64,000 nucleotides of DNA from Chloroflexota bacterium (lineage in GTDB: Bacteria > Chloroflexota > Limnocylindria > Limnocylindrales > CSP1-4), in the NCBI GenBank assembly GCA_016191425.1, contig JACPOR010000032.1, positions 46,954-110,953 of the forward strand, given 5' to 3'. Below, piece after piece: positions 24,721-33,314 of this stretch; positions within the stretch are counted from its first letter, which is position 1, and every line of letters starts with the position of its first letter. The translations under genes and the position numbers were made by a program. The notes beneath the pieces were generated by a model. The model did not search any database. It had not been told where the DNA came from and worked only from the letters and a program-made list of their open reading frames with translations.

Positions 24721-27228
24721 ATGGGCCTGACCCGGCTGTCGGCACGGATCGTCGCCGCCCGGCCGCTTCGATCCTTCCTGACGATCATCGGCGTCGCCCT
24801 GGGCGTCGGCGTGCTCTCGGCCTCTCTGTCGCTCGGGGCTCGTCTGGACGAGGCGATCAGCCGGACGGTCCGGGATCTCGTCGGGAACGCCGATCTCCGA
24901 GTCTCGTCGTTCCTGGAGCGCGGACTCTCGGACGCGACCGTGGACGAGATCCGCACGGTGGATGGCGTCACGGTCGTTGCCGCGACGGTCGAGCGTCGGA
25001 CCTTCCTCGCCGGCGTGCCCGGCACGACCGCCGGGGCCGTCACCGTGCTCGGCGTCGACCCCACGGCTTACCTGGAGCTCCACCCCGTCGTCCTCGTCGC
25101 CGGGGCACCATTGGCTCGGATCGATGAGCCGTCGGCGATGATCACGGAACGCCTTGCCGCGTCGGCCGGCTACGTCGTGGGTAGCGAGCTCACGATCCAG
25201 GGGGCCGGGGCGCCCGTGCCCGTTCGCGTGGTCGGCATCATCGAGGGAGGGGGCCCCGAAGCGGGCGCCTCGGGCCGGACGGTGATCGTGCCCCTGGACG
25301 TTGCCCGCGCCGTGTTCGCGCCGAACGGCGTCACGCGGGTGGATATCGGCCTCGCCCCTGGAGTTACCGTCGCGACGGCGGCCTCGATGCTGGCCGAGCG
25401 GATCACGACCGAGCCATACGTGCTCGCATCACCGGCCGACATCGCCGCCGGGCTCCGCGCCTCGACTGCCGACGTTCGGACGACCATCGGCTGGCTGGCG
25501 GCGATCATCCTGTTCGTCGGCGCGTTCCTCATCATCAACACGGTCTCCATGACGGTGGGGGAGCGCGCCCGCGAAGTCGGCCTGCTCAGGGCTGCGGGCG
25601 CGACGCGCGGCCAGATCTTCGGCTTCGTCCTTGTGGGCGCGGGACTCATCGGCCTCATCGGGTCCGCGCTCGGGTTGGCCGTGGGGTTCGGGCTCAGCGT
25701 GCTCGTGGCCGGTTCAGTTCGGGCACTCAGCGGGTTTGCCGCGCCGGTGGAGGGGCTCGACGTCGCCAGTCTGGTCATCGCCCTCATCGTCGGGCTTGTC
25801 GTGACGGTGGCCGCCGCGTTCGAGCCGGCCATTCGGGCATCTCGAATCGCACCCGTCGAGGCGATGCGGGCGCCCCTCGATGTGTCGGCCGTTCGACGCG
25901 GACGGCTCATCTGGCTGACCGCCGTGCTCGCCTTCGTGGTGATCATCGCTCTCATCGCCTGGCCGCCGACGGAGGTCTCCTCGGGCGCGGGCGGTGCCCT
26001 CGCGGTGTACGTCGTCCTCCTGGTGGCGACCCTTACGAGCCCGTTCATCCTCGGACCACTGGCCCGGATCATCGGCATCCCGCTGTCCTATCTGGTCCGC
26101 CTTGAAGAGCGCCTCGCCCGCGGGTCCTTCGCCCGAGACAGGAGCCGGACAGCCCTGACGCTGGGAGCGCTGGTCATCGGGCTGGCGATGGTGGTCGCCC
26201 TGGGCTGGACCGCCCAGGCTGCGCGACAACGCGCCACGGAATGGCTCGCCGACGTGGTGCCCGGCGACGAGGTCGTGACCAGCATTCGCCCGATCCCGGC
26301 CGACGAGCGTGTCCGGGAGGCCCTTGCGGGCGTGGCGGGGGTCCGATCAGTGTCTCCGATCGCGACCTTCGATCTGGCGCTCAAGGGCGTTCGGATCGAT
26401 GCGGCCGCAGTGGTCGGGGCCGACTTCCTCGAGGATGGCCGACTCACGTTCACGGAGGGCGATCGGGCGACGGCCCTCGCGGCCCTCGATGCGGGCGGAA
26501 GCGCGATCGTCCCGGCATCCGCCGCCGACCGGCTCGGCCTCCGCGTCGGCGACCACATCTCGCTGGCGCTCGGGACCGGCACGCCCCTCGATCTCCGGAT
26601 CGCCGGCGTCGTGGAACGATCGATCCCGAGCGGTGGTGGCGAAGCCATCCTTGTCGGATGGCCCGATGCGCTGGGTCCCATCGGCGTGACCGGCGCGAAC
26701 GTGTTCGCGGTCCGGTTCGAGCCGGGTGCCGCCGGGACCGCACGGCCCGCGCTCGAGTCCACCGCCAGGACCCTCGCGCTCGAGGCGAATCCTCTCGAGC
26801 GGATCCAGGGGGCAGTCACCGAGGCGCTGGGACGCGTCTTCGGCCTGTTCGATGCCCTTGCCCTGATCGCCCTGCTGGTCGCCGCCCTCGGCATCGTCAA
26901 CACCCTCGGCATGGGCGTCCTCGAACGGGTCCGCGAGATCGGCTTGCTCCGCGCCATCGGAATGTCCCGTTCCCAGGCTTCGCGAATGGTCGTCACGGAA
27001 GGTCTGATCCTCGGCCTTGTCGGCACGGTCCTGGGAGTCGCGGTGGGCCTCATGGTCGGTGCCGTCCTGCTCTCGATGTCAGGCGCCTTCGATGGATCCG
27101 TCACGCTGCCATGGAGCTCGATCGCAGCCGCCGCCGGCCTCGGCCTGGCGTCCTCGGTCGTCGCGTCGTACTACCCATCGCTCGTGGCGTCGCGCGTGTC
27201 GATCGTTCGAGCGCTGAAGTTCAACTGA
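24721..27228 (+). CDS. Large ABC permease with two FtsX domains (MacB-like)
   Basis: An 835-aa membrane protein. After an N-terminal helix it has an external MacB periplasmic-core-like domain, then the first FtsX core (about 250-380, loop VGERAREVGLLRAAGATRGQ). Two central helices and a second external domain follow, then the second FtsX core near the C-terminus (loop LERVREIGLLRAIGMSRSQ). The C-terminus SRVSIVRALKFN is typical of the YtrF/LolC-like exporters with duplicated FtsX units. ATG 24721 follows the ATPase stop by six bases, so the two form one exporter of unknown cargo. Confidence 0.88.
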   Translation: MGLTRLSARIVAARPLRSFLTIIGVALGVGVLSASLSLGARLDEAISRTVRDLVGNADLRVSSFLERGLSDATVDEIRTVDGVTVVAATVERRTFLAGVPGTTAGAVTVLGVDPTAYLELHPVVLVAGAPLARIDEPSAMITERLAASAGYVVGSELTIQGAGAPVPVRVVGIIEGGGPEAGASGRTVIVPLDVARAVFAPNGVTRVDIGLAPGVTVATAASMLAERITTEPYVLASPADIAAGLRASTADVRTTIGWLAAIILFVGAFLIINTVSMTVGERAREVGLLRAAGATRGQIFGFVLVGAGLIGLIGSALGLAVGFGLSVLVAGSVRALSGFAAPVEGLDVASLVIALIVGLVVTVAAAFEPAIRASRIAPVEAMRAPLDVSAVRRGRLIWLTAVLAFVVIIALIAWPPTEVSSGAGGALAVYVVLLVATLTSPFILGPLARIIGIPLSYLVRLEERLARGSFARDRSRTALTLGALVIGLAMVVALGWTAQAARQRATEWLADVVPGDEVVTSIRPIPADERVREALAGVAGVRSVSPIATFDLALKGVRIDAAAVVGADFLEDGRLTFTEGDRATALAALDAGGSAIVPASAADRLGLRVGDHISLALGTGTPLDLRIAGVVERSIPSGGGEAILVGWPDALGPIGVTGANVFAVRFEPGAAGTARPALESTARTLALEANPLERIQGAVTEALGRVFGLFDALALIALLVAALGIVNTLGMGVLERVREIGLLRAIGMSRSQASRMVVTEGLILGLVGTVLGVAVGLMVGAVLLSMSGAFDGSVTLPWSSIAAAAGLGLASSVVASYYPSLVASRVSIVRALKFN

Positions 27229-27419
27229 CGTTCCGCTAGCGACGCGGGATGCGCTCCGGGCCTCGCAGCCCGGACCTTGGACGTGGCGCGGCCGACGTTC
27301 CAGGCGCGGCTCGGCATCGGCTCCGGGCACGGCTCGGCGTGGCTCTGCGGGAGGCCCGGCAGACCGAATCGCCTCTGCTAGACTCGCGATCGCGGACGCT
27401 GCTGCGGCTGGAGGAGTGG

Positions 27420-28064
27420 ATGACCATCTCGGTGCCCCGTCTCGATCGATCCCCGGCTGGTGAGCGCGGGATCACCATCGCTGACTTTCTCATGCCGATC
27501 CGCGTGTCCGACGGGATCGGGGTCCGGCTGCGCCATATCGCGCTCATCGTGCTTGGAGCACTCGCAATCGCCGTCACAGCCCAGGCCCGGTTCTACCTGC
27601 CAGGCAATCCCGTCCCGTTCACCGGCCAGACATTCGCCGTGCTCCTGGCGGGCGGCGCCCTCGGTTTCCGTCGTGGCGTGGCCGCGACGAGCCTCTATCT
27701 GCTGCTGGGCGTCCTCGGCCTGCCTGTCTTCGCCGACGGCAAGCACGGAATCGCCATCCTCACCGGCGTGACGGGCGGCTACCTGATCGGGTTCATCGCG
27801 GCGGGCGGGATCGTGGGACGCCTCGCCGAGCTCGGTTGGGATCGCAACCTTCGCGGAGCCGTCGGGGCGATGCTCATCGGCGATGCGGTGATCTTCGCCA
27901 TCGGCGTGCCGTGGCTTGCGGTTGCGGCCGCGCAGCCGTTGAGCTGGGCGATGAGCAACGGCCTCACTCCATTCCTGGGCGGCGAGGTGCTGAAGCTCGC
28001 CCTTGCTGCGGTCGTCTTTCCGGCGGCCTGGTGGATCGTCGGGCGGCGACCCGGCGATCGCTGA
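27420..28064 (+). CDS. bioY: Biotin transporter BioY (ECF substrate-binding component)
   Basis: A 214-aa protein with about six membrane segments. BioY motifs are seen: the Pro-rich FYLPGNPVPFTGQTFAVLLAGGALGFRRG, LYLLLGVLGLPVFADG, GGYLIGF, and the C-terminal GLTPFLGGEVLKLALAA. It binds biotin in the membrane and may work with a shared ECF energising module, or alone; no ecfA or ecfT gene is nearby. ATG 27420 has GGAGGAG upstream, and TAGACT at 27379-27384 is a likely -10. The frame is open further upstream but is not conserved there. Confidence 0.9.
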   Translation: MTISVPRLDRSPAGERGITIADFLMPIRVSDGIGVRLRHIALIVLGALAIAVTAQARFYLPGNPVPFTGQTFAVLLAGGALGFRRGVAATSLYLLLGVLGLPVFADGKHGIAILTGVTGGYLIGFIAAGGIVGRLAELGWDRNLRGAVGAMLIGDAVIFAIGVPWLAVAAAQPLSWAMSNGLTPFLGGEVLKLALAAVVFPAAWWIVGRRPGDR

Positions 28065-28197
28065 CCGCGGAGGCGATCCGGGGGGCTGAAGCCGTCGTGC
28101 TGGCTGGCGCGCCGGCCCGCCTCGCGCCCGACCGTGCGCCGACCCGACCCGTGTGCCGACCAGCCCGCGCGAGGCCCGATCAACGCACGTCCGAGAA

Positions 28198-29685
28198 TCA
28201 CGATCCGAACAGGGACGGGAACCGTGCCCGCAAGATCGGGCCGAGATCGACCGTGCTCCCATCTACGAGGGATTGAAGCAATGCCCGCGTGCCACCGATC
28301 CCGAACCGATGGTCCTCGAGGTAGCCGCGCAGCGCTGCCCAGAAGGCAGCGTCGCCCATGTGCCGCCTGATCGCATCGAGGACCTCGCCGCCCTGGATGT
28401 AGACCACCTCGTAGTAACAGGAGGCCGAGTACCGTGTGATGGCGCGATCGAGCGGCGCCACGACGCAGCGGCTCCCGCGAAGCGTCCCGAGGACCGTCCG
28501 CGCCACGAAGTCGGCGGCAGCCTCGTCTGCGAACGGTTCGGCCTGCTGATCGTTGCCGACGAGCCCGTAGAACCACTGGTGCGCCGTCTCGTGGTGGATG
28601 AGGTAGGCCAGATTCCCGCGCAGAGTCTGGCGTGGGAGCCAGATCGCCTCGGGCGATTCCATCCCGTAGCCGCCTGCCGTCTCGGCGATCGTGAAGGTCG
28701 CCCACGGATAGGGGACCTCCAACTGACCCGCGATCCCGCTGAGGGCCCGTTCGGCCTGGGCCATGACCCGGGCGGGTTCGAGGCCGCCGGGACGCGTGTA
28801 GGACCGGACCTCGACGCCGTCGACGGTCCCGGTCGTTTCGACGAAGTCGGGCGCGAGCACGATGGCCACGTCGCGCACGTTGGTGACCTCGAAGGTGGTG
28901 ATCAGCCCCTCCACGGTCGGTCGTGAGCCCGGTGAAGCGAGCACCATCGGCGAGTCCGTCGTGACGCGAACCTGAACCCGCGGGCTCGACGATGTCTCGA
29001 ACGGATCCCCGAAGTTGGGACGATCGAACGGGATGGCGCGGCTGATCCAAGGAATCCAGCGGTACATGGCGATCGTGCCGCCCGCCCGGCTGAAGAGCCA
29101 GTCGGAGTTCGCCAGGTCATCCTTCAAGGTTGCCCGGTAGGTCAGCTCAAGGTTCGTCGATGCGCCATCCGGCAGGATTCCCCCGAGCGGCACCGTGATC
29201 GTCTGATCGTCGACGCTTGCGGTAACGGCCAAGCCATCCACGGTCGTGCCCGAGATCGTCATCCGGCCCAGCCGCGCCGCGATCGCGTTGAGCTCCACCC
29301 GATCGATGGGCCCACCCGATTCGTTACGCAGGCCGATCACCGTCTGGACGGCGATCTCGCCGGTCCCGACGCTGATCTCGACGTCGACGTCATAGGTGGC
29401 CTCGATGCTGAGGCTTGTCCGGTCCGCGACGCCGGGCACAATGGCCCCCGTGGGAGTGGGAGCCGGTCGGGTACTCGCGCTTGCCGACCCGTCCGGCGAG
29501 GCCGAGGGCACGAACGAAGGGCCGCGCGTGGACGGCGGAACAGGCGGCGACGTGGCGACCGCCGAGGAGGGTTCAGGTGGCGACGCGGCGAACGCCGAGG
29601 AGGGCGCCTGGGACGGCTTCGATGGGCCGCACGATGCGGCGACGAGGGCGAGTGCGATGAGGATGGCCGCGCTGCGAGTCGTCAT
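28198..29685 (-). CDS. M1-family metallopeptidase, predicted lipoprotein
   Basis: A 495-aa exported protein. The N-terminus has a lipobox (LVAASC), so it is probably lipid-anchored, followed by a Ser/Pro/Ala-rich linker to about residue 75. The M1-like domain has the zinc site HHETAHQWF with the third ligand 18 residues later (ADEAAADF), and GGYGMES stands where M1 enzymes have the GAMEN-type motif. It would trim peptides outside the cell. TACGAT (29698-29693) ends seven bases before ATG 29685, so the message is probably leaderless. It is convergent with bioY and divergent from the glcD-like gene. Confidence 0.88.
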   Translation of the reverse strand: MTTRSAAILIALALVAASCGPSKPSQAPSSAFAASPPEPSSAVATSPPVPPSTRGPSFVPSASPDGSASASTRPAPTPTGAIVPGVADRTSLSIEATYDVDVEISVGTGEIAVQTVIGLRNESGGPIDRVELNAIAARLGRMTISGTTVDGLAVTASVDDQTITVPLGGILPDGASTNLELTYRATLKDDLANSDWLFSRAGGTIAMYRWIPWISRAIPFDRPNFGDPFETSSSPRVQVRVTTDSPMVLASPGSRPTVEGLITTFEVTNVRDVAIVLAPDFVETTGTVDGVEVRSYTRPGGLEPARVMAQAERALSGIAGQLEVPYPWATFTIAETAGGYGMESPEAIWLPRQTLRGNLAYLIHHETAHQWFYGLVGNDQQAEPFADEAAADFVARTVLGTLRGSRCVVAPLDRAITRYSASCYYEVVYIQGGEVLDAIRRHMGDAAFWAALRGYLEDHRFGIGGTRALLQSLVDGSTVDLGPILRARFPSLFGS

Positions 29686-29805
29686 CAGGGAGATCGTAGG
29701 GCGTCGATCGCTCCGCGATGCCTGCGGCGCCCGGGACGCTCACGATGCCCACGATGCCCACGATGCCCGCCGCGCCCGGGCACGGGCACGGGCTACCATC
29801 GTCGA

Positions 29806-31263
29806 ATGACCGTCCGAACAGATCCAGCGGCCCTCGCGGCCCTCCTCGAAGCCATCCGGCACACGCTTCCGGCGGTCCGGATCCTGGCCGATGCCGGTGA
29901 CCGGGAGTCGTACCGGCTGGACGAGACGGCCTACCTGGAGGCGGGACTGCCCGGGGCGGTGGCCTTTCCGATGTCGACCGGGGACGTCTCGGCGCTGCTC
30001 ATGCTGGCCTCGAAGCACCGGGTGCCTGTGGTGCCCCGTGGCGCCGGGACCGGCCTGTCCGGTGGGGCGGCCGGGATCGAAGGCGCGCTCACGGTGGTGA
30101 TGACCCGGATGGACAGGATCCTCGAGATCGATCGCGCGAACCTCTGCGTCGTCACGCAGCCGGGGATCATCAACGCTGACCTCAAGGCCGCGGTGGCGGC
30201 CGAGGGCCTCTTCTACGCGCCCGATCCGGCCAGCTACGAGAGCTGCTCCATCGGCGGCAATCTCGGCACCAACGCGGGCGGCCTGTGCTGCGTGAAATAC
30301 GGCCAGACCCGCGACGCTGTCCTGGGCCTGGAGGTGGTCCTGGCGGATGGGACCGTGCTGAGGACCGGCGGCCGCAACGTCAAGGATGTGGCGGGCTACA
30401 GCCTCACCCATCTCTTCGTCGGCAGCCAGGGGACCCTTGGAATCATCACCGAGGCAACGCTCCGCCTCCGGCCGGCCCCGGGACCTCGCGCAACACTGCT
30501 CGTCTTCTTCGATTCGCTCGAAGCGGCCGGCGACGCGGTCGCCCGAATGACCAGCGACGGCCTCGTCCCGGTCACGCTTGAGCTCATGGACCGCGAGACC
30601 ATCCGGGCCGTGGAGGATTGGCATCACCTCGGGCTGGATGTCGGCGCCGCGGCGATGCTCATGGTGGAGTCCGACGCGCTCGGTGCCGGGGCGAGCGCGG
30701 AGCTGGACCGCGCCGAAACCGCCAGCCTCGCCGCCGGTGGGCGCTCGATGGTGCGCGCGGCCGACGTGCAGGAGGCTGACTGGCTCCGACAGGCGCGGCG
30801 TCTGGCGCTGCGGGCGCTCGAGCGCCAGGGCACCGTTCGGATGGAGGACGTCGGCGTGCCGCGTGCCCGCGTGCCCGAACTCCTCCGGGCGATCGAGCGG
30901 AGCACGGCCGCCCACGGCGTTCGCTGCGCCACCTTCGGCCATGCCGGCGACGGCAACCTGCATCCCAACCTGATCTTCGACCGTGACGACCCGGATGCGT
31001 CCGCGCTGACCCATGTCGTCCGGGACGAGATCTTCCGGGCGGCCCTGGATCTCGGGGGCACGGTCACGGCCGAGCACGGAATCGGAGCGGCCCGACGGGA
31101 TTGGCTGCCCATCCAGGTGGGCGATCCGGCCGTTGCCGTCATGCGCTCGATCAAGGACGCCCTCGACCCGCTGGGGATCCTGAATCCTGGGCGCGTCCTC
31201 CAGCTTCCATCGGTGGCCATCGATCCCGTAAGCCGGCTGGAGCGGGCTGGAGCGGGCCCTTGA
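29806..31263 (+). CDS. FAD-linked oxidase, glycolate oxidase subunit GlcD type
   Basis: A 485-aa flavoenzyme. The PCMH-type FAD domain has VPVVPRGAGTGLSGGAAG and SIGGNLGTNAGGLCCVKYG. The C-terminal half has the FAD-oxidase cap with GHAGDGNLHPN and VTAEHGIGAARRD. GlcD proteins oxidise glycolate or related 2-hydroxy acids, and lactate or alkyl-dihydroxyacetone phosphate relatives exist. Glyoxylate formed here could feed the malate synthase at 40.4 kb. TACCAT (29794-29799) ends six bases before ATG 29806 (leaderless). A short GATGCCCAC repeat (29738-29766) lies in the promoter region. Confidence 0.88.
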   Translation: MTVRTDPAALAALLEAIRHTLPAVRILADAGDRESYRLDETAYLEAGLPGAVAFPMSTGDVSALLMLASKHRVPVVPRGAGTGLSGGAAGIEGALTVVMTRMDRILEIDRANLCVVTQPGIINADLKAAVAAEGLFYAPDPASYESCSIGGNLGTNAGGLCCVKYGQTRDAVLGLEVVLADGTVLRTGGRNVKDVAGYSLTHLFVGSQGTLGIITEATLRLRPAPGPRATLLVFFDSLEAAGDAVARMTSDGLVPVTLELMDRETIRAVEDWHHLGLDVGAAAMLMVESDALGAGASAELDRAETASLAAGGRSMVRAADVQEADWLRQARRLALRALERQGTVRMEDVGVPRARVPELLRAIERSTAAHGVRCATFGHAGDGNLHPNLIFDRDDPDASALTHVVRDEIFRAALDLGGTVTAEHGIGAARRDWLPIQVGDPAVAVMRSIKDALDPLGILNPGRVLQLPSVAIDPVSRLERAGAGP

Positions 31264-31423
31264 CAGAGATGCTGCCAACCGTTCGGATCTCGGGCACCTG
31301 ACGACCCGCGGCTTCGAATCGGGAGTGGCTTGCCCGCCAGGCTTGGGCACGGATCGCCGATCTGGCGCATAATGGGCGGCCCCAGCCAGCTGTGCGGCCA
31401 CCTCCGCGCCCAGGAGATCCCCA

Positions 31424-31627
31424 GTGAACGGACGCCCTCTGTCCCTTACCCGTCCATCGCTTCGCAACGGCGAGCCTGAACCGCTCCGTCATGTGATCGA
31501 CACCTACGTCCACAAGGAGCAGACCATCACCTGTGTCTGCGGCTGGCACGGGAGTTGCGCGGCGAACTCGACCGGTGGGTCCGACTGGACGGTCCACCTC
31601 AACCAGTTCCGGACCAAGCGCAAGTAG
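31424..31627 (+). CDS. Small cysteine-rich protein of unknown function
   Basis: A 67-aa protein with a compact cysteine cluster, ITCVCGWHGSC, followed by SDWTVHLNQFRTKR. This pattern suggests a small zinc-binding or redox fold. The start GTG 31424 has an AGGAGAT ribosome site about seven bases upstream, and a CATAAT -10-like element lies at 31368-31373, so it looks like a real independently expressed gene. No family assigned. Confidence 0.55.
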   Translation: MNGRPLSLTRPSLRNGEPEPLRHVIDTYVHKEQTITCVCGWHGSCAANSTGGSDWTVHLNQFRTKRK

Positions 31628-31769
31628 GCCGCCTCCCGGAGCCTGGCCCCGCCAATCCGTGCCGTTTCGCCGCGTTCGGGCAAAGGGCGGTTCGCGGCCC
31701 TCGCGCCCGGCCTGTCCGGGCTGCAAGTTCGTCGCCCTCGCTCTCAACCATCCTGCCCCGCGTTCGCGC

Positions 31770-33257
31770 TCAATCTCCAGCGGCGAGGCCCGGGCCCTCG
31801 AGCGTTCGGCCCCGGACCCACGCCGCTCGGACCATTTCCGGATGCGGACGGAAGATCAGCCGGCTGGCGATGTCCGCGGGGTCGTCGTCGATCGGTTCGT
31901 GCTGGGGCGCCCCCAGGTCGGCGTGCCGAACCGGGGCGGTGAGGCCCGCATCGACCGCGATGAGATCGGCCTCCTTGCCGGCTTCGATCGAGCCGATCCG
32001 GTCAGCCAGGCCCAGTGCTCTCGCGCCGGCCAGCGTCCCCATCCGGATCCAGTCCAGCGGTCCGAGCGATGGTTCCGACTCGCCCAGCAGCGTCCGCCGC
32101 GCATTCTGCGCATAGGCTCCGACGCGCATCACCGAGAACATCGAGGGATCCGGGCCGCCCGCCACATCCGACCCGAGTCCGATGCCGAGCCCGGCGCCCA
32201 GGAACCGTGCCAGGGGCATGATTCCGGAGGCGAGGAACAGATTCGAGGCCGGGCAGTGCGCCACGCGAGTGTCCGTGTCGACCAGTCTCGTGAGTTCCCG
32301 ATCAGTCAGGTGCACGGCGTGGGCAAGGACCGTCCTCGGGCCCAGGCCTCCGGCCCGGTCGTAGACGTCGACGTAGTCACGGGCCTCCGGGAAAAGGCGG
32401 CCGACCTCGGCGATCTCGCCGGGGTCCTCGGATACGTGAGTCTGCCACCAGGCGCCGGTTCGCTCGGCCAGGTCGGCTGAAGCGCGCAGCATCTCGGCCG
32501 TACAGGAGAGCGCAAACCGCGGCGTGACCGCGTAGCCGAGTCGGCCATCCGCAGCGCCGTGCCAGCGGCCACACAGCTCCTCGGATTCGCGCATGGACCG
32601 TTCCAGGATCGTGGAGGGCTCGATCTCCTCGTCGTAGGTGATCCGGTCCATCATCACCTTGCCAAGGATGGCCCGAATTCCGTGGCGCTCGGCGGCCCGG
32701 AATGCCTCGTGCATGGATGCCGCGTAGACCGCGCCATAGGCGAGCACCGTCGTGGTTCCGACCGACGCGAGGGCCCGAAACACGGCCGGCGCCAGGGCGG
32801 CTGCATCGGCCTCGTCCGCGAAGCGCTGTTCGAGCGGAAAGATGTACCGGCGAAGCCAGGCGAGCAGGTCCAGCCCGGCCCCGAGTCCAGCATTCGGCAG
32901 TTGTGGCAGGTGGGCGTGCAGGTCCACGAGGCCCGGCAGGACCACCAACGGCCGGATGTCGATGACGGGAACCGCCGGAGCGCCGCCATCGGGACTGATC
33001 GCGCCTTCGTGATCCGCGGCCGGGCCAACCCACCTGATCCGGCCCGTCGCGTCGACCGCGACCACGCCGTCCCGGTGGAACGTCGTTCGGCCGTCATCCG
33101 TGGGGCTGAGGATGCGCGCGCGCAACGCGAAGGGCGGGCGCGAAGGAAGCGCCTGCGGCAATGCGAAGGGCGGGCGCGAAGGAGGCGCATGGCGCAGCGC
33201 GAAGGGCGGGCGCAAAGGAAGCGCCGGGCGTGGAGTCGGCTCCTCGGACGCACTCAC
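31770..33257 (-). CDS. guaD: Guanine deaminase-like amidohydrolase
   Basis: A 495-aa metal-dependent amidohydrolase predicted to turn guanine into xanthine. Key sites are DLHAHLPQL (metal His pair), YAVTPRFALSC, WWQTHVSED, LAHAVHLTD, VAHCPASNLFLASGIMPL and GLGSDVAGGPD (catalytic Asp). These are close to the guanine-deaminase/chlorohydrolase consensus. The N-terminus (about residues 9-45) is a Pro/Phe/Ala-Leu repeat encoded by 36-bp tandem units. The start is GTG 33257, with TAGCAT (33271-33266) ending eight bases upstream (leaderless). It is divergent from the D-aminoacylase gene and next to the xanthine dehydrogenase operon, which supports a purine substrate. Confidence 0.82.
   Translation of the reverse strand: MSASEEPTPRPALPLRPPFALRHAPPSRPPFALPQALPSRPPFALRARILSPTDDGRTTFHRDGVVAVDATGRIRWVGPAADHEGAISPDGGAPAVPVIDIRPLVVLPGLVDLHAHLPQLPNAGLGAGLDLLAWLRRYIFPLEQRFADEADAAALAPAVFRALASVGTTTVLAYGAVYAASMHEAFRAAERHGIRAILGKVMMDRITYDEEIEPSTILERSMRESEELCGRWHGAADGRLGYAVTPRFALSCTAEMLRASADLAERTGAWWQTHVSEDPGEIAEVGRLFPEARDYVDVYDRAGGLGPRTVLAHAVHLTDRELTRLVDTDTRVAHCPASNLFLASGIMPLARFLGAGLGIGLGSDVAGGPDPSMFSVMRVGAYAQNARRTLLGESEPSLGPLDWIRMGTLAGARALGLADRIGSIEAGKEADLIAVDAGLTAPVRHADLGAPQHEPIDDDPADIASRLIFRPHPEMVRAAWVRGRTLEGPGLAAGD
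33113..33220. repeat. In-frame tandem repeat, three imperfect copies of 36 bp
   Basis: Three 36-bp units share the core GCGAAGGGCGGGCGC (33113-33148, 33149-33184, 33185-33220) at the 5' end of the guanine deaminase gene. They encode a 12-residue unit containing PPFAL. The period equals that of the intergenic repeat at 19082-19225, but the sequence differs. Confidence 0.85.
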
Positions 33258-33314
33258 GGTGGGCGATGCTAGCACGCGCCCGGGCGCACTCCGCGACCTG
33301 CCAAGATGCTCGTC

